From NCBI GenBank assembly GCA_951800675.1, contig CATOKC010000037.1, positions 1 to 26,920 on the forward strand: DNA of 26,920 bases. Reading direction: 5' to 3'. This DNA is from an uncultured Oscillibacter sp. GTDB taxonomy: Bacteria > Bacillota_A > Clostridia > Oscillospirales > Oscillospiraceae. The position numbers were made by a program, and so were the translations under genes. Below are positions 7,651 to 15,166 of this stretch, one piece after another. The notes below the pieces were generated by a model that saw nothing but the letters and a program-made list of their open reading frames with translations, did no database searches and was not told where the DNA came from. Every line of letters begins with the position of its first letter. Position 1 is the stretch's first letter.

Positions 7651-7741
7651 TGGCGCAGCGGGTGGGATTCGAACCCACGGTACCCTTGCGGGTACACCTG
7701 ATTTCGAGTCAGGGCCGTTATAACCACTTCGATACCGCTGC
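7651..7741 (-). tRNA. tRNA-Ser (anticodon CGA)
   Basis: Complete class II tRNA of 91 bases including an encoded CCA. The acceptor stem is GCAGCGG/CCGCTGC with discriminator G. The anticodon arm is CCTGA-CTCGAAA-TCAGG, giving anticodon CGA (7704-7706) for UCG codons. The long variable arm (GTACCC/GGGTAC) is diagnostic of serine. The T arm GTGGG-TTCGAAT-CCCAC is canonical. Confidence 0.97.
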
Positions 7742-7754
7742 ATAAACCTTTCCT

Positions 7755-7783
7755 ATTATGCCACACTTTCTCCGCCGTTGCAA
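7755..7783 (-). promoter_or_regulatory. Promoter of tRNA-Ser
   Basis: TTGCAA (7778-7783), 17-base spacer, CATAAT (7755-7760) on the minus strand, 13 bases before the mature tRNA 5' end. Confidence 0.7.
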
Positions 7784-7813
7784 GGGGGGACGGGAAAATT
7801 CCCGCCCCCTTTT

Positions 7814-8926
7814 TCAGCGCCCATAGAAAAACGCGTCGCATTTTAGCATCCCGTTGTAGAGTTTGCGCTTCTTGTCCGCCGGGCGGCCAAAGCACCGCTC
7901 GAACTCCGTGTGGGAGCTCAGCACAATCACCCGCCATTTGGGCGGCAGGTCCTCCAGCGCCTTCCCAAAGGCCCGGTACAGCGCCTCCGCCTCCTCCTTT
8001 TCCAGCAGCCGCTCGCCATAGGGCGGGTTCGTCACCAGCTGCCCGTACTCGCCGCCGCCGCGAAATTTCCCCGCGTCCGCCTCCTCAAAGCGCACGCAGT
8101 CCTCCACCCCCGCCAGGGCCGCGTTGTGCCGGGCCAGCTCCACCGCCGCCGGGTCGATGTCCCCGCCCCAGATGTCGTAGCGCCCGCGAAACTCCTTGTC
8201 CCGGGCCTCCTCCGCCGCGTCCATCCACAGCTTGGGGTCCATGGACTTCCACTTCTGGGCGGCAAAGCGCCGGTCCAGGCCCGGGGCCCGGTTCTTGGCG
8301 ATGAGCGCCGCCTCAATGGGAATGGTGCCCGAGCCGCAGAAGGGATCGCGGAAGGGGTCCTTCCCCCGGTAGCGGGAGAGGATCACCAGCGCCGCCGCCA
8401 GGGTCTCCCGCAGGGGCGCGCCCATATTCCGGGCCCGGTAGCCCCGCTTGTAGAGCCCCTCGCCGGAGGTGTCCAGGTACAGGGAGGCCCGGTCCTTGAT
8501 GATGGCGAATTGAATCTGATAGCGGCTTCCCGTCTCCGGCAGGGTCTCGCGGCCGTAGGCGTTCCCCAGCCTCCGGGCGGCGGCCTTTTTCACAATGGCC
8601 TGGCAGGCGGGGACGGAGTGGAGGGCGGAATTCAAGGAGTAGCCCTTCACGGGGAATTCCCCCTCCCGGGGGATGAAGTCCTCCCAGGGCAGGGCCAGGA
8701 CCCCCTGGAACAGGGCCTCAAAGTCCGGGGCCGGGAAAGGTTTCCCAAGCTCCATCAGCACCCGGGCCCCGCAGCGCAGGCCGATGTTTAGCCGGGGGAT
8801 GTCCGCCAGGGTCCCCTCGCAGTGGACCCGGCCGTTTTCCGCCCGGACGCCGGCCAGGCCCAGGCGCTTGATCTCGTCGGCCACCAGGGCCTCTAAGCCC
8901 AGGAGGCAGGGGATGGTTAAGGTCAC
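7814..8926 (-). CDS. THUMP-domain class I SAM-dependent RNA methyltransferase (RlmL/YpsC family)
   Basis: A 370-residue N2-guanine rRNA methyltransferase of the YpsC / RlmL N-terminal type. The N-terminal part begins MTLTIPCLLGLEALVADEIK and includes a THUMP RNA-binding region (roughly residues 45-155). The catalytic half has the SAM-binding DPFCGSGT (194-201), the acidic GGDIDP motif (about 254-259) and the catalytic NPPYGERL (300-307). The length matches single-domain relatives and lacks the RlmK half found in E. coli. The start is a GTG at 8926 with AGGAGG upstream. It has its own promoter (8959-8987). Its stop lies next to a GC-rich inverted repeat (7785-7809) that lacks a T-run on this strand and touches the promoter of tRNA-Ser, so some read-through into the tRNA is possible. 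Confidence 0.9.
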   Translation of the reverse strand: MTLTIPCLLGLEALVADEIKRLGLAGVRAENGRVHCEGTLADIPRLNIGLRCGARVLMELGKPFPAPDFEALFQGVLALPWEDFIPREGEFPVKGYSLNSALHSVPACQAIVKKAAARRLGNAYGRETLPETGSRYQIQFAIIKDRASLYLDTSGEGLYKRGYRARNMGAPLRETLAAALVILSRYRGKDPFRDPFCGSGTIPIEAALIAKNRAPGLDRRFAAQKWKSMDPKLWMDAAEEARDKEFRGRYDIWGGDIDPAAVELARHNAALAGVEDCVRFEEADAGKFRGGGEYGQLVTNPPYGERLLEKEEAEALYRAFGKALEDLPPKWRVIVLSSHTEFERCFGRPADKKRKLYNGMLKCDAFFYGR

Positions 8927-8958
8927 AGGAAGTCCCTCCTTTTCGATTCTGCTGTCTC

Positions 8959-8987
8959 AGTATAACAGGAGTTTCCGGCCTTTTCAA
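8959..8987 (-). promoter_or_regulatory. Promoter of the RNA methyltransferase gene
   Basis: TTGAAA (8982-8987), 17-base spacer, TATACT (8959-8964) on the minus strand, about 30 bases before the GTG start. Confidence 0.75.
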
Positions 8988-9033
8988 CTCCCGCCGGAAG
9001 GGGTTCAGGTCCCCTTTGTGAATTGTTACTGAA

Positions 9034-9063
9034 TTGAAACACTTTTTCTATAGCGGATATGCT
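9034..9063 (+). promoter_or_regulatory. Possible promoter of the nfeD-SPFH operon
   Basis: TTGAAA (9034-9039) and TATGCT (9058-9063) with an 18-base spacer. An alternative extended -10, TGCTATACT, ends at 9068 without a matched -35. One of the two probably drives the operon. Confidence 0.45.
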
Positions 9064-9107
9064 ATACTGAATAAGAAAGCTGAGGCCGATTGGAAAGGAG
9101 GCATTCT

Positions 9108-9578
9108 ATGAGCGTGTTTATTTGGCTCTGGCTGGGGGCCATCGTTCTCTTCGGCGTGGCCGAGGTGGTCACGGAGAGCATGATCTCCATCTGGTTCGTG
9201 GCCGGGTCCCTGGCGGCGCTTTTCACCTGCATGTCCGGCTGGGCCCTGGGCGGGCTCTCTCCGGAGGCGACCCAGGCGCTGGTGTTCGCCGTGGTGTCCG
9301 CGCTGGCGCTGGCCGCCACGCGGCCCCTGGTCCGGCGCTTCATGACCAGGCCCCGTATCCCCACCAACTCCGACCGGGTTTTGGGCATGGTGGCCAAGGT
9401 TACGGAGGCTGTGGACAATGACCGGGCCTCCGGCGCCGTCTATGTGGACGGCAAAACCTGGACCGCCCGCAGCGCCGACGGCGCCGCCATTCCCGCCGGG
9501 ACCCAGGTGAAGGTACAGAAGATCGAGGGCGTGAAGCTCCTGGTCCAATATTCAGAGAAAGTGGAGGTAAGAAAGTAA
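9108..9578 (+). CDS. NfeD-like membrane protein
   Basis: A 156-residue NfeD short-form protein. Hydrophobic segments near residues 3-20, 25-45 and 55-75 are followed by a soluble C-terminal OB-fold-like domain (about 95-150, GMVAKVTEAVDNDR, then VYVDGKTWTARSADG and GTQVKVQKIEGVKLLV). NfeD proteins accompany SPFH/flotillin-type scaffold proteins at the membrane and are thought to assist their assembly (family knowledge). The ATG at 9108 is chosen because AAAGGAGG lies 6 bases upstream; an in-frame ATG at 9090 lacks a site. The stop codon overlaps the start of the SPFH gene by one base (TAATG), so the two are translationally coupled. Confidence 0.88.
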   Translation: MSVFIWLWLGAIVLFGVAEVVTESMISIWFVAGSLAALFTCMSGWALGGLSPEATQALVFAVVSALALAATRPLVRRFMTRPRIPTNSDRVLGMVAKVTEAVDNDRASGAVYVDGKTWTARSADGAAIPAGTQVKVQKIEGVKLLVQYSEKVEVRK

Positions 9579-10514
9579 TGTGGTGGATTCCTGTTTCCGT
9601 CGTCATCGTCCTGCTGGTCATTTTGATCATTTCCAATGTCCATATCGTCCAGCAGTCCCGGGCCTATGTTGTGGAGTGGCTGGGCCAGTTCCACGCCGTC
9701 TGGAACCAGGGCCCGCACGTCAAGGTGCCCTTTGTCATGCGTGTGGTCAAAAAGGTGTCCTTAAAGGAGCAGGTGGCGGATTTCCCGCCCCAGCCCGTCA
9801 TCACGAAGGACAACGTCACCATGCAGATCGACACGGTGATTTATTTCCAAATCACGGACCCCAAGCTCTACACCTACGGCGTGGAGCACCCCATGAACGC
9901 CATTGAGAACCTGACGGCCACAACCCTGCGGAACATCATCGGCGACATGGACCTGGAGCAGTCCCTCACCAGCCGGGACGTCATCAACTCCCGGATGCGG
10001 GCCATCCTGGACGAGGCCACGGACCCCTGGGGCATCAAGGTCAACCGGGTGGAGCTGAAAAACATCATCCCCCCCCAAGGACATCCAAAGCGCCATGGAA
10101 AAGCAGATGAAGGCCGAGCGGGAGCGCCGGGAATCCGTCCTTCAGGCCCAGGGCCAGAAGGAGTCCCAGGTGCTGGTCGCTCAGGGCGAGAAGGAGGCCG
10201 CCGTTCTCCGGGCCACAGCGGCCAAGGAAGCGGCGATTCTCCAGGCCGAGGGCGAGAAGCAGGCCCGCATCATGGCCGCCGAGGCGGAGGCCGAGGCCAT
10301 CACCCGGGTCCAGACCGCCCTGGCGGAGTCCCTGCGGCTTTTGAACGACGCCGCCCCCAACGACCAGGTGGTGAAGCTGAAAGCCCTGGAGGCCATGCAG
10401 AAGGTGGCCGACGGCAAGGCGACGAAAATCATCATTCCCAGCGAGCTCCAGGGCCTGGCGGGTCTTGCCGCCAGCGCCAAGGCGGTGTTTGAGTCCGAGG
10501 AGCCGAAGAAGTAA
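9578..10514 (+). CDS. SPFH/band 7 (stomatin-like) protein, apparent frameshift at a C8 tract
   Basis: Membrane scaffold protein of the SPFH/stomatin type. It starts with a transmembrane anchor (MWWIPVSVVIVLLVILIIS), then the SPFH domain (about residues 25-165, with ITKDNVTMQIDTVIYFQI and NIIGDMDLEQSLTSRDVI). The reading frame breaks at a run of eight C (10069-10076). With eight C the frame runs into a non-homologous Gly/Pro/Arg-rich tail ending at 10492. With seven C it reads IIPPKD and continues as a normal Ala/Glu coiled coil (MEKQMKAERERRESVLQ at 10095) to a stop at 10514, giving 311 residues. Cause may be a sequencing or assembly error, a real mutation, or slippage at the tract. It is coupled to the nfeD gene and ends before a strong terminator. 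Confidence 0.85.
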
Positions 10515-10525
10515 CTCCCCTGCGG

Positions 10526-10557
10526 AAAAAGGACCCCGTCCGTGGACGGGGTCCTTT
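10526..10557 (+). terminator. Bidirectional terminator between SPFH and membrane-protein genes
   Basis: Stem GGACCCCGTCC/GGACGGGGTCC (10531-10554) with A-run before and T-run after. It serves the SPFH gene on the plus strand and the convergent gene ending at 10595. Confidence 0.85.
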
Positions 10558-10594
10558 GCCTGCCTATGCCGCCGTTTGGGCGTTTTGTCATGTT

Positions 10595-11155
10595 TCAGCC
10601 AAGGCCCAGATAAGCGTCAATATCCTTCCGCGGGCGCGAACGCTCTCCAGTTCCGGTGAGCAGTTTTCTCAAAGGCTCGACCACGAGAAGGGTGCCGTTC
10701 ACCGTTTCATAGGAAAGCCGGATGTGAAAGTAATTGATCTGCTCGATCAACGCCATAAGGTACAGAAGGCCCCCGGCGATTCTCCCGGATAAATCGGCCT
10801 CCGCGAGAGCCGCGGCAATCGCCAGCGGCAGATATCCCGCCAGCAGCGCGACATTGAGCCACCTTAATTTGTGATAAATCCTGCCGATTTCAAGGGCGCC
10901 GAGGGCCTTTTTTCGCCTCACCATGTTCAGCTTGTTGCGCCAATAGAAGCTCCCCTCCAGGACAATGACGGAAAATACCAACAGCGGATAAAAGGAAACC
11001 CAATTCAGCCGGAACGGTTTTTCCCCAACGTCCATGCCAACCACATACTTTGTGGCGAAATACAGCCCCACGAACAGGAGTACGCCGTATATCTCGAAAT
11101 CGGCCAGAAATTTCAATTCCTTTTCAATGGGCCGCTTCTTTAACTGCCTTGCCAT
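10595..11155 (-). CDS. Four-segment membrane protein of unknown function
   Basis: I do not recognise this 186-residue protein. It has a basic cytosolic N-terminus (MARQLKKRPIEKELKF), then four hydrophobic segments at about residues 22-40, 52-72, 99-119 and 126-146. The last one ends in the polar-aromatic IEQINYFHIRLSYETVNG. The C-terminus (160-186) is basic and soluble. The gene has a reasonable AAGGAG site ten bases before the ATG at 11155. Base composition is visibly lower in GC than its neighbours (for example about 10860-11150), suggesting a different history or acquisition. It stands alone on the minus strand between the SPFH terminator and a repeat-rich gap. No function is proposed. Confidence 0.75.
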   Translation of the reverse strand: MARQLKKRPIEKELKFLADFEIYGVLLFVGLYFATKYVVGMDVGEKPFRLNWVSFYPLLVFSVIVLEGSFYWRNKLNMVRRKKALGALEIGRIYHKLRWLNVALLAGYLPLAIAAALAEADLSGRIAGGLLYLMALIEQINYFHIRLSYETVNGTLLVVEPLRKLLTGTGERSRPRKDIDAYLGLG

Positions 11156-11497
11156 ATTGCCAAATCTCCTTCCAGCCTCCCGGCTCCTCCCCCAACCGCC
11201 GGATTAGCGGCGGCGAGGAGCGGACGGCGGGCCTTGCGTCAACCTCTAAAACCCCCGCCAGCACTACGCCGCGGACTGGAGACATTCGTAAAAACCGGTG
11301 GCGCGTCTTGCGCGTCCCCCGTCCCCCGCGCGGCCTGCCGCGTGGGGAGAGGAGGAAGGAACGGAGCGGAGCGCGGTCCTCGCCGTTAGGCGGGGACGGA
11401 GTGGGCGGAGTTTCTTCCGACGACATGGGGGGGGGCAATGAACCAGCCATCGCTGGCATCCAATCCTCCCCGCCCGCAAGGTCGAGTACCAGCCCCC
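11156..11497. other. Noncoding, palindrome-rich gap downstream of leuS
   Basis: No convincing gene. It contains a long imperfect hairpin near 11180-11220 (GCTCCT...AGGAGC around CCGC/GCGG) and a 9-bp stem GTCCTCGCC/GGCGGGGAC near 11380-11400. A G-run lies at 11427-11435, followed by one copy of the 52-base repeat described at 11435. No strong terminator for leuS is seen; a weak AGCCCC/GGGGGCT hairpin overlaps its stop codon. Confidence 0.55.
11435..11486 (+). repeat. 52-base inverted repeat, copy A
   Basis: Matches the reverse complement of 13986-14037 with roughly five mismatches over 52 bases. Both copies contain the small palindrome CCAGC-CATC-GCTGG. The two copies flank leuS. Confidence 0.85.
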
Positions 11498-13921
11498 TCA
11501 CTGGGGCTTCACAATCAAATTCACCAGCCGGTTTTTGACAAAGATGGTCTTGACCACCTTCATCCCCTCCGTGGCCTTCCGCACCTTCTCCACCGTCAGG
11601 GCGGCTTCTACCACCGCCGCCCCCTCGCTGTCCGTGGGCATGGTGACCGTCCCCTTCAGCTTCCCGTTCACCTGGACGGCGAAGTCCACCGCGGACGCCA
11701 CGGTCTTTCGCTCGTCGTAGACGGGCCACTGGCTCTGGCAGCACATCTTCCCCGTCTCCGCCGCGAAGCCGAACCGCTCCCACAGCTCCTCGGTGATATG
11801 GGGGGCGAAGGGGCTCAGCAGCTGGAGCAGGGTCCGCATGTCCCCCTTGGTGACCCCGTTGGCCGTCAGTTCATTGACCGCCGTCATCATGGCTGCGATG
11901 GCCGTGTTCATTTTCAGGCTGTCAATGTCCCCGGTGACCTTTTTAATGGTCCGGTGGAGAACCGCCTCGTTGGCGGGGGAGGGGTTCGGGTCGTCCTTGG
12001 CGCTCTCCGCCAGGTTCCACACCCGGTCCAAAAAGCGCTTGGAGCCTTTCACCGCCTCGGTGGACCAGATGGCCGCCTGCTCGAAGTCGCCCACGAACAT
12101 GATATACAGGCGCATAGTATCCGCGCCGTACTGGGCCACGATGTCGTTGGGGTTCACCACGTTGCCCCGGGACTTGGACATCTTCTCGCCGCCCTCGCCA
12201 AGAATCATGCCGTGGCTGGTGCGCTTGGCGTAGGGCTCCTTGGTGGGCACGACCCCGATGTCATAGAGGAACTTGTGCCAGAAGCGGCTGTACAGCAGGT
12301 GGAGGGTGGTGTGCTCCATGCCGCCGTTGTACCAGTCCACGGGGGACCAGTAGTCCAAAGCCTCCTTGGAGGCCAGGGCCTTGTCGTTGTGGGGGTCCAT
12401 ATAGCGCAGGAAGTACCAGGAAGAGCCCGCCCACTGGGGCATGGTGTCCGTCTCCCGCTGGGCGGGGCCGCCGCACTTCGGGCAGGTGGTGTTCACCCAG
12501 TCCGTCATCTTCGCCAGGGGGCTTTCGCCGGTGTCGGTGACCTCATAGCTCTCCACCTCCGGCAAAAGCAGGGGAAGCTGGTCCTCCGGCAGGGGGACCC
12601 AGCCGCACTTGGGGCAGTTCACCAGGGGGATGGGCTCGCCCCAATAGCGCTGGCGGCTGAACACCCAGTCCCGGAGCTTGAAGTTGGTCTTTTTCACGCC
12701 GAAGCCGTGTTCCACGGCGTATTCCTTCATGGCGGGAATGGCCTCCTTGACCGTCATTCCGTTCATGAATCCGGAGTTGATCATGATCCCGTCGTCTTTT
12801 GTGGTATAGGCGCTTTTGCTGATATCGCCCCCCGCCACGACAGGAATGATGGGCAGGCCGAACTTGGTGGCGAAGTCCCAGTCCCGCTGGTCGTGGCCGG
12901 GCACGCCCATGACGATGCCGGTGCCGTAGCCCATCAGCACGTAGTCGGAGACGAACATGGGGACGGTCTCGCCGTTGGCGGGGTTGGTGACCAGGACGCC
13001 CTCCAGCCGGACGCCGGTTTTCTCCTTGTTCAGCTCGCCCCGCTCAAAGTCGGACTTCCGGGCGGCCTCCTGCTGATAGGCGGCCACCTCGTCCCAGTTG
13101 CCGATGCGGTCCTTCCATTTTTCCAGCAGGGGATGCTCCGGGGAGATGACCACATAGGACAATCCGAAGAGGGTGTCCGCCCGGGTGGTGTAGACGCTGA
13201 CGGTATCTTCCATATTGGTCTCAAAGGTCAGCTCGCAGCCCTCGGACCGGCCGATCCAGTTGCGCTGCTGGATTTTGACCCGGTTGATGAAGTCCACGTC
13301 CTCCAAATCGTCGATGAGCCGGTCGGCGTACTTGGTGATGGCCAGCATCCACTGGGATTTCTCCTTGCGGATGACCTCGCCGCCGCAGCGCTCGCACACG
13401 CCCTCCACCACTTCCTCGTTGGCCAGGACGATTTTGCAGCTGGTGCACCAGTTTACGGGCATGGAGGCCTTATAGGCCAGGCCCTTCTTGAACATCTGGA
13501 GGAAGATCCACTGAGTCCACTTGTAGTAATCCGGGTCGGTGGTGTTGACCTCCCGGTCCCAGTCGAAGGAGTAGCCCAGCATCTGAAGCTGCTTGCGGAA
13601 GTTGGAGACGTTGTCGTGGGTGACCTTGGCGGGGTGGATGTGGTTTTTCACGGCGTAGTTCTCCGTGGGCAGGCCGAAGGCGTCGTAGCCGATGGGGAAG
13701 AGGACGTTATAGCCCTGCATCCGCTTTTTCCGGCAGATGATGTCCATGGCGGTGAAGGGCCGGGCGTGGCCCACGTGGAGGCCCTGGCCAGAGGGGTAGG
13801 GGAATTCGATGAGGCCGAAGAATTTTTCCCGGCTCTTGTCGCCGTTGACGGCGGTGAAGGGTTTTTCTTCCAGCCATTTGGCTTGCCATTTTTGTTCTAT
13901 GGCGGTGAAATCGTACTTCAT
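11498..13921 (-). CDS. leuS: Leucyl-tRNA synthetase
   Basis: Charges tRNA-Leu with leucine. The 807-residue product has the class I signature [16 protein letters not shown] (HIGH-type, HVGH) near residue 50 and [10 protein letters not shown] (KMSKS) in the C-terminal half. Zinc-type CxxC pairs are present (CTSC...CERC and CPKC...CPKC). The editing domain with [14 protein letters not shown] and the C-terminal [12 protein letters not shown] anticodon/tail region are complete. The start at 13921 ([16 protein letters not shown]) has GAAGGAG 7 bases upstream. The frame stays open about 59 codons further, but that part is translated repeat DNA and is rejected. Control probably comes from the Leu T-box 0.9 kb upstream, through DUF2500 (inference). 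Inverted repeats flank the gene. Confidence 0.97.
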   Translation of the reverse strand: MKYDFTAIEQKWQAKWLEEKPFTAVNGDKSREKFFGLIEFPYPSGQGLHVGHARPFTAMDIICRKKRMQGYNVLFPIGYDAFGLPTENYAVKNHIHPAKVTHDNVSNFRKQLQMLGYSFDWDREVNTTDPDYYKWTQWIFLQMFKKGLAYKASMPVNWCTSCKIVLANEEVVEGVCERCGGEVIRKEKSQWMLAITKYADRLIDDLEDVDFINRVKIQQRNWIGRSEGCELTFETNMEDTVSVYTTRADTLFGLSYVVISPEHPLLEKWKDRIGNWDEVAAYQQEAARKSDFERGELNKEKTGVRLEGVLVTNPANGETVPMFVSDYVLMGYGTGIVMGVPGHDQRDWDFATKFGLPIIPVVAGGDISKSAYTTKDDGIMINSGFMNGMTVKEAIPAMKEYAVEHGFGVKKTNFKLRDWVFSRQRYWGEPIPLVNCPKCGWVPLPEDQLPLLLPEVESYEVTDTGESPLAKMTDWVNTTCPKCGGPAQRETDTMPQWAGSSWYFLRYMDPHNDKALASKEALDYWSPVDWYNGGMEHTTLHLLYSRFWHKFLYDIGVVPTKEPYAKRTSHGMILGEGGEKMSKSRGNVVNPNDIVAQYGADTMRLYIMFVGDFEQAAIWSTEAVKGSKRFLDRVWNLAESAKDDPNPSPANEAVLHRTIKKVTGDIDSLKMNTAIAAMMTAVNELTANGVTKGDMRTLLQLLSPFAPHITEELWERFGFAAETGKMCCQSQWPVYDERKTVASAVDFAVQVNGKLKGTVTMPTDSEGAAVVEAALTVEKVRKATEGMKVVKTIFVKNRLVNLIVKPQ

Positions 13922-13985
13922 GTGTGATCTCCTTCTATTGATAATATGGCTATTATTGGACGCTTTTACAAAGCGGGGGATTTTG

Positions 13986-14037
13986 CTCGCCCTTGCGGGC
14001 GGGGGAGAATGGATACCAGCGATGGCTGGTTCATTGC
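13986..14037 (-). repeat. 52-base inverted repeat, copy B
   Basis: Reverse complement of the element at 11435-11486, located about 65 bases before the leuS start. Contains GCTGG/CCAGC palindrome (about 14016-14029). Confidence 0.85.
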
Positions 14038-14045
14038 ACCCCCCA

Positions 14046-14112
14046 TTTTCTCTTTTTCTTCCAGAAGAAAAAGAGAAAACGGGCCGTGCACGGTCCAAAA
14101 GAGAAAAAGAAG
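14046..14112. repeat. Polypurine/polypyrimidine inverted and mirror repeat
   Basis: TTTTCTCTTTTTCTTC (14046-14061) and its exact reverse complement (14064-14079) are separated by CA. After a 17-base spacer containing the palindrome CCGTGCACGG comes AAAAGAGAAAAAGAAG (14097-14112), which is the mirror image of the second arm. Three related 16-base purine/pyrimidine tracts are thus placed as one hairpin plus one mirror repeat. Confidence 0.85.
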
Positions 14113-14179
14113 TAATTTGGCCTTCTATCGGCAGAACCCCCCGCGAAGTGAGATTGGTTTTTTAGGGGAGGATAGGGGA

Positions 14180-14197
14180 CCTGACCTCTTGGTCAGG
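14180..14197. repeat. CCTGACC/GGTCAGG palindrome, copy 1
   Basis: 7-bp arms with loop TCTT, followed by CCATTTCC. Same element as at 14373-14390. Confidence 0.7.
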
Positions 14198-14372
14198 CCA
14201 TTTCCTTGGGCCGGAAGTTTTGGCGCTTGCTGAATGGACTTTCTCCTCTTTCCGCTGCCGCTGATGCGGTGCTGCGCTGTGGGCCTGATATGCTCCCAGG
14301 GACTACCCTCCTACTGGTACAACACCCCGAAATGCTGATTCCTGGGTAGGAGCATGCACTTTCCTTGTGGGG

Positions 14373-14390
14373 CCTGACCCCCTGGTCAGG
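14373..14390. repeat. CCTGACC/GGTCAGG palindrome, copy 2
   Basis: Same 7-bp arms with loop CCCT, followed by CCATTCC. The arms are conserved and the loop varies between the two copies. Confidence 0.7.
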
Positions 14391-14431
14391 CCATTCCACC
14401 AGGGACTGCCTTTCTGTCGGCAGAACTCGGC

Positions 14432-14815
14432 TCAGCTCCGCTCAAAGCCCAGATACCGTGTGCCCTGGAAGGTCAGGCTTCCCTGATCTCCCTCCGCCAG
14501 CATCCCGTACTCCGGGCCGCTGACGGCAAATTCCATCCGGTCCCCGCTCTCCACCTGGAAGGTGGCGTAATACCAGGTGGAAGAATGGTGCATGTTGTTC
14601 TGACCGTGATGATGGCTGACGCTGGTCCGCTTGGTGACCACCTGGGCGGAAACCGTCAGCCGGGGGGAGGCGTTGTTTTTGCTCCAGGTACTGACTCCCC
14701 GGACCGCGAACAGGATCATACCTCCTATAACAAGTACGAAGACAACCGTGATAAAGATCGGGGCAATCGTAAACATCAGGCTGTCAAATCCGCCCATTCC
14801 AAACCCCATGCTCAT
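14432..14815 (-). CDS. DUF2500 domain membrane protein
   Basis: A 127-residue protein matching DUF2500. One transmembrane segment (about residues 14-38, MFTIAPIFITVVFVLVIGG then MILFAVRG) is followed by WSKNNASPRLTVSAQVVTKR. A His-rich HHHGQNNMHH stretch and the family's YYATFQVESGDRMEF, SGPEYGML and LTFQGTRYLGFE motifs come next. The biochemical role of DUF2500 is not known. AAAGGAG lies 8 bases before the ATG at 14815. It is the first gene after a T-box whose specifier codon reads CUG, and leuS follows on the same strand 510 bases downstream. The DUF2500 gene is therefore predicted to be induced by leucine starvation along with leuS (inference). Confidence 0.85.
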   Translation of the reverse strand: MSMGFGMGGFDSLMFTIAPIFITVVFVLVIGGMILFAVRGVSTWSKNNASPRLTVSAQVVTKRTSVSHHHGQNNMHHSSTWYYATFQVESGDRMEFAVSGPEYGMLAEGDQGSLTFQGTRYLGFERS

Positions 14816-14839
14816 GGCCTCTCTCCTTTCTCAAACGAC

Positions 14840-14872
14840 GAAAACGCCCCCAGCCAAACCGGCCAGGGGCGT
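14840..14872 (-). terminator. Regulatory terminator of the Leu T-box
   Basis: Stem ACGCCCC...GGGGGCGT with an inner GCC/GGC pair (14844-14872), followed on the minus strand by TTTTCG. It sits just after the T-box motif and 25 bases before the DUF2500 start. Confidence 0.85.
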
Positions 14873-15075
14873 GGGTCCACGCGGTACCACCCTGTTCAGC
14901 CGCTTACGCGCGGCCCTTGGAGCCCGGTAACGGGGGCGAACCGCCCCGCCCTACCTCTCGGGCGGGAGACTCCGGGACCAGTCATGCACAGGGGCTCCCC
15001 CGCCGGCTCGCACCATCCGCCGGCTCTCTGAGGGCGGGACATCCCCGTCTTTTTTCCCTTCATCGTCGTTCAACA
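14840..15075 (-). promoter_or_regulatory. T-box leader, Leu (CUG) specifier
   Basis: The T-box motif CAGGGTGGTACCGCG is at about 14880-14894 on the minus strand. The specifier loop reads GACTGGTCCCGGAG, so the specifier codon is CTG at 14979-14981, in the same sequence context (NNN-GTC-YYGGAG) as the ATG specifier of the Met T-box. Stem I starts near 15065 with ACGATGAAGGGAAAAAAGAC and includes an AGAG K-turn-like stretch. Uncharged tRNA-Leu would stabilise the antiterminator. The first gene controlled is DUF2500 and the second presumably leuS. Confidence 0.88.
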
Positions 15076-15081
15076 GGCCCT

Positions 15082-15110
15082 ATTGTACGGGGGGAACCGG
15101 GTTTTGTCAA
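15082..15110 (-). promoter_or_regulatory. Promoter of the Leu T-box transcript
   Basis: Perfect TTGACA (15105-15110), 17-base spacer, TACAAT (15082-15087) on the minus strand. Confidence 0.85.
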
Positions 15111-15121
15111 GGGGAAAATTC

Positions 15122-15157
15122 AAAAAGCCGCCCGGGACCGTGCCCCGGGCGGCTTTT
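15122..15157 (-). terminator. Terminator after putP
   Basis: Stem AAAAGCCGCCCGGG/CCCGGGCGGCTTTT with a six- to eight-base loop, ten bases after the putP stop. Symmetrical A/T tracts make it bidirectional. It insulates putP from the T-box promoter that starts 12 bases beyond it. Confidence 0.9.
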
Positions 15158-15166
15158 ATGCCGGAA

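Larger units (their letters stand above)
13922..14431. other. 510-base repeat-rich gap between DUF2500 and leuS
   Basis: No credible gene. From left to right: copy B of the 52-base repeat (13986-14037); a 16-bp perfect inverted repeat of pyrimidine/purine tracts with a third mirror copy (14046-14112); a TTCT/AGAA hairpin (about 14120-14133); a CCTGACC/GGTCAGG palindrome (14180-14197); an imperfect long stem pairing about 14288-14300 with 14342-14356; a second CCTGACC/GGTCAGG palindrome (14373-14390); and TTCTG/CAGAA (about 14410-14423). No T-run follows the palindromes on the minus strand, so leuS could still be reached by transcripts from the Leu T-box promoter. No separate leuS promoter was recognised. 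Confidence 0.6.

Noticed and set aside
10095..10514. Independent 139-residue gene after the SPFH reading frame
   Set aside because: Its sequence is the C-terminal coiled coil of SPFH proteins and it lacks its own ribosome binding site; better explained as the second part of a frameshifted gene.
11438..13927. 829-codon open frame on the plus strand across leuS
   Set aside because: Exactly antisense to leuS, extremely Gly/His/Val-rich, no ribosome binding site; an effect of GC-rich codon bias in the real gene.
13922..14098. N-terminal extension of LeuS by 59 residues
   Set aside because: The extension is translated repeat DNA; the canonical LeuS N-terminus and a good ribosome binding site are at 13921.
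11156..14431. CRISPR array or insertion sequence in the repeat-rich gaps around leuS
   Set aside because: Repeats are few, not regularly spaced and no transposase or cas gene is present.
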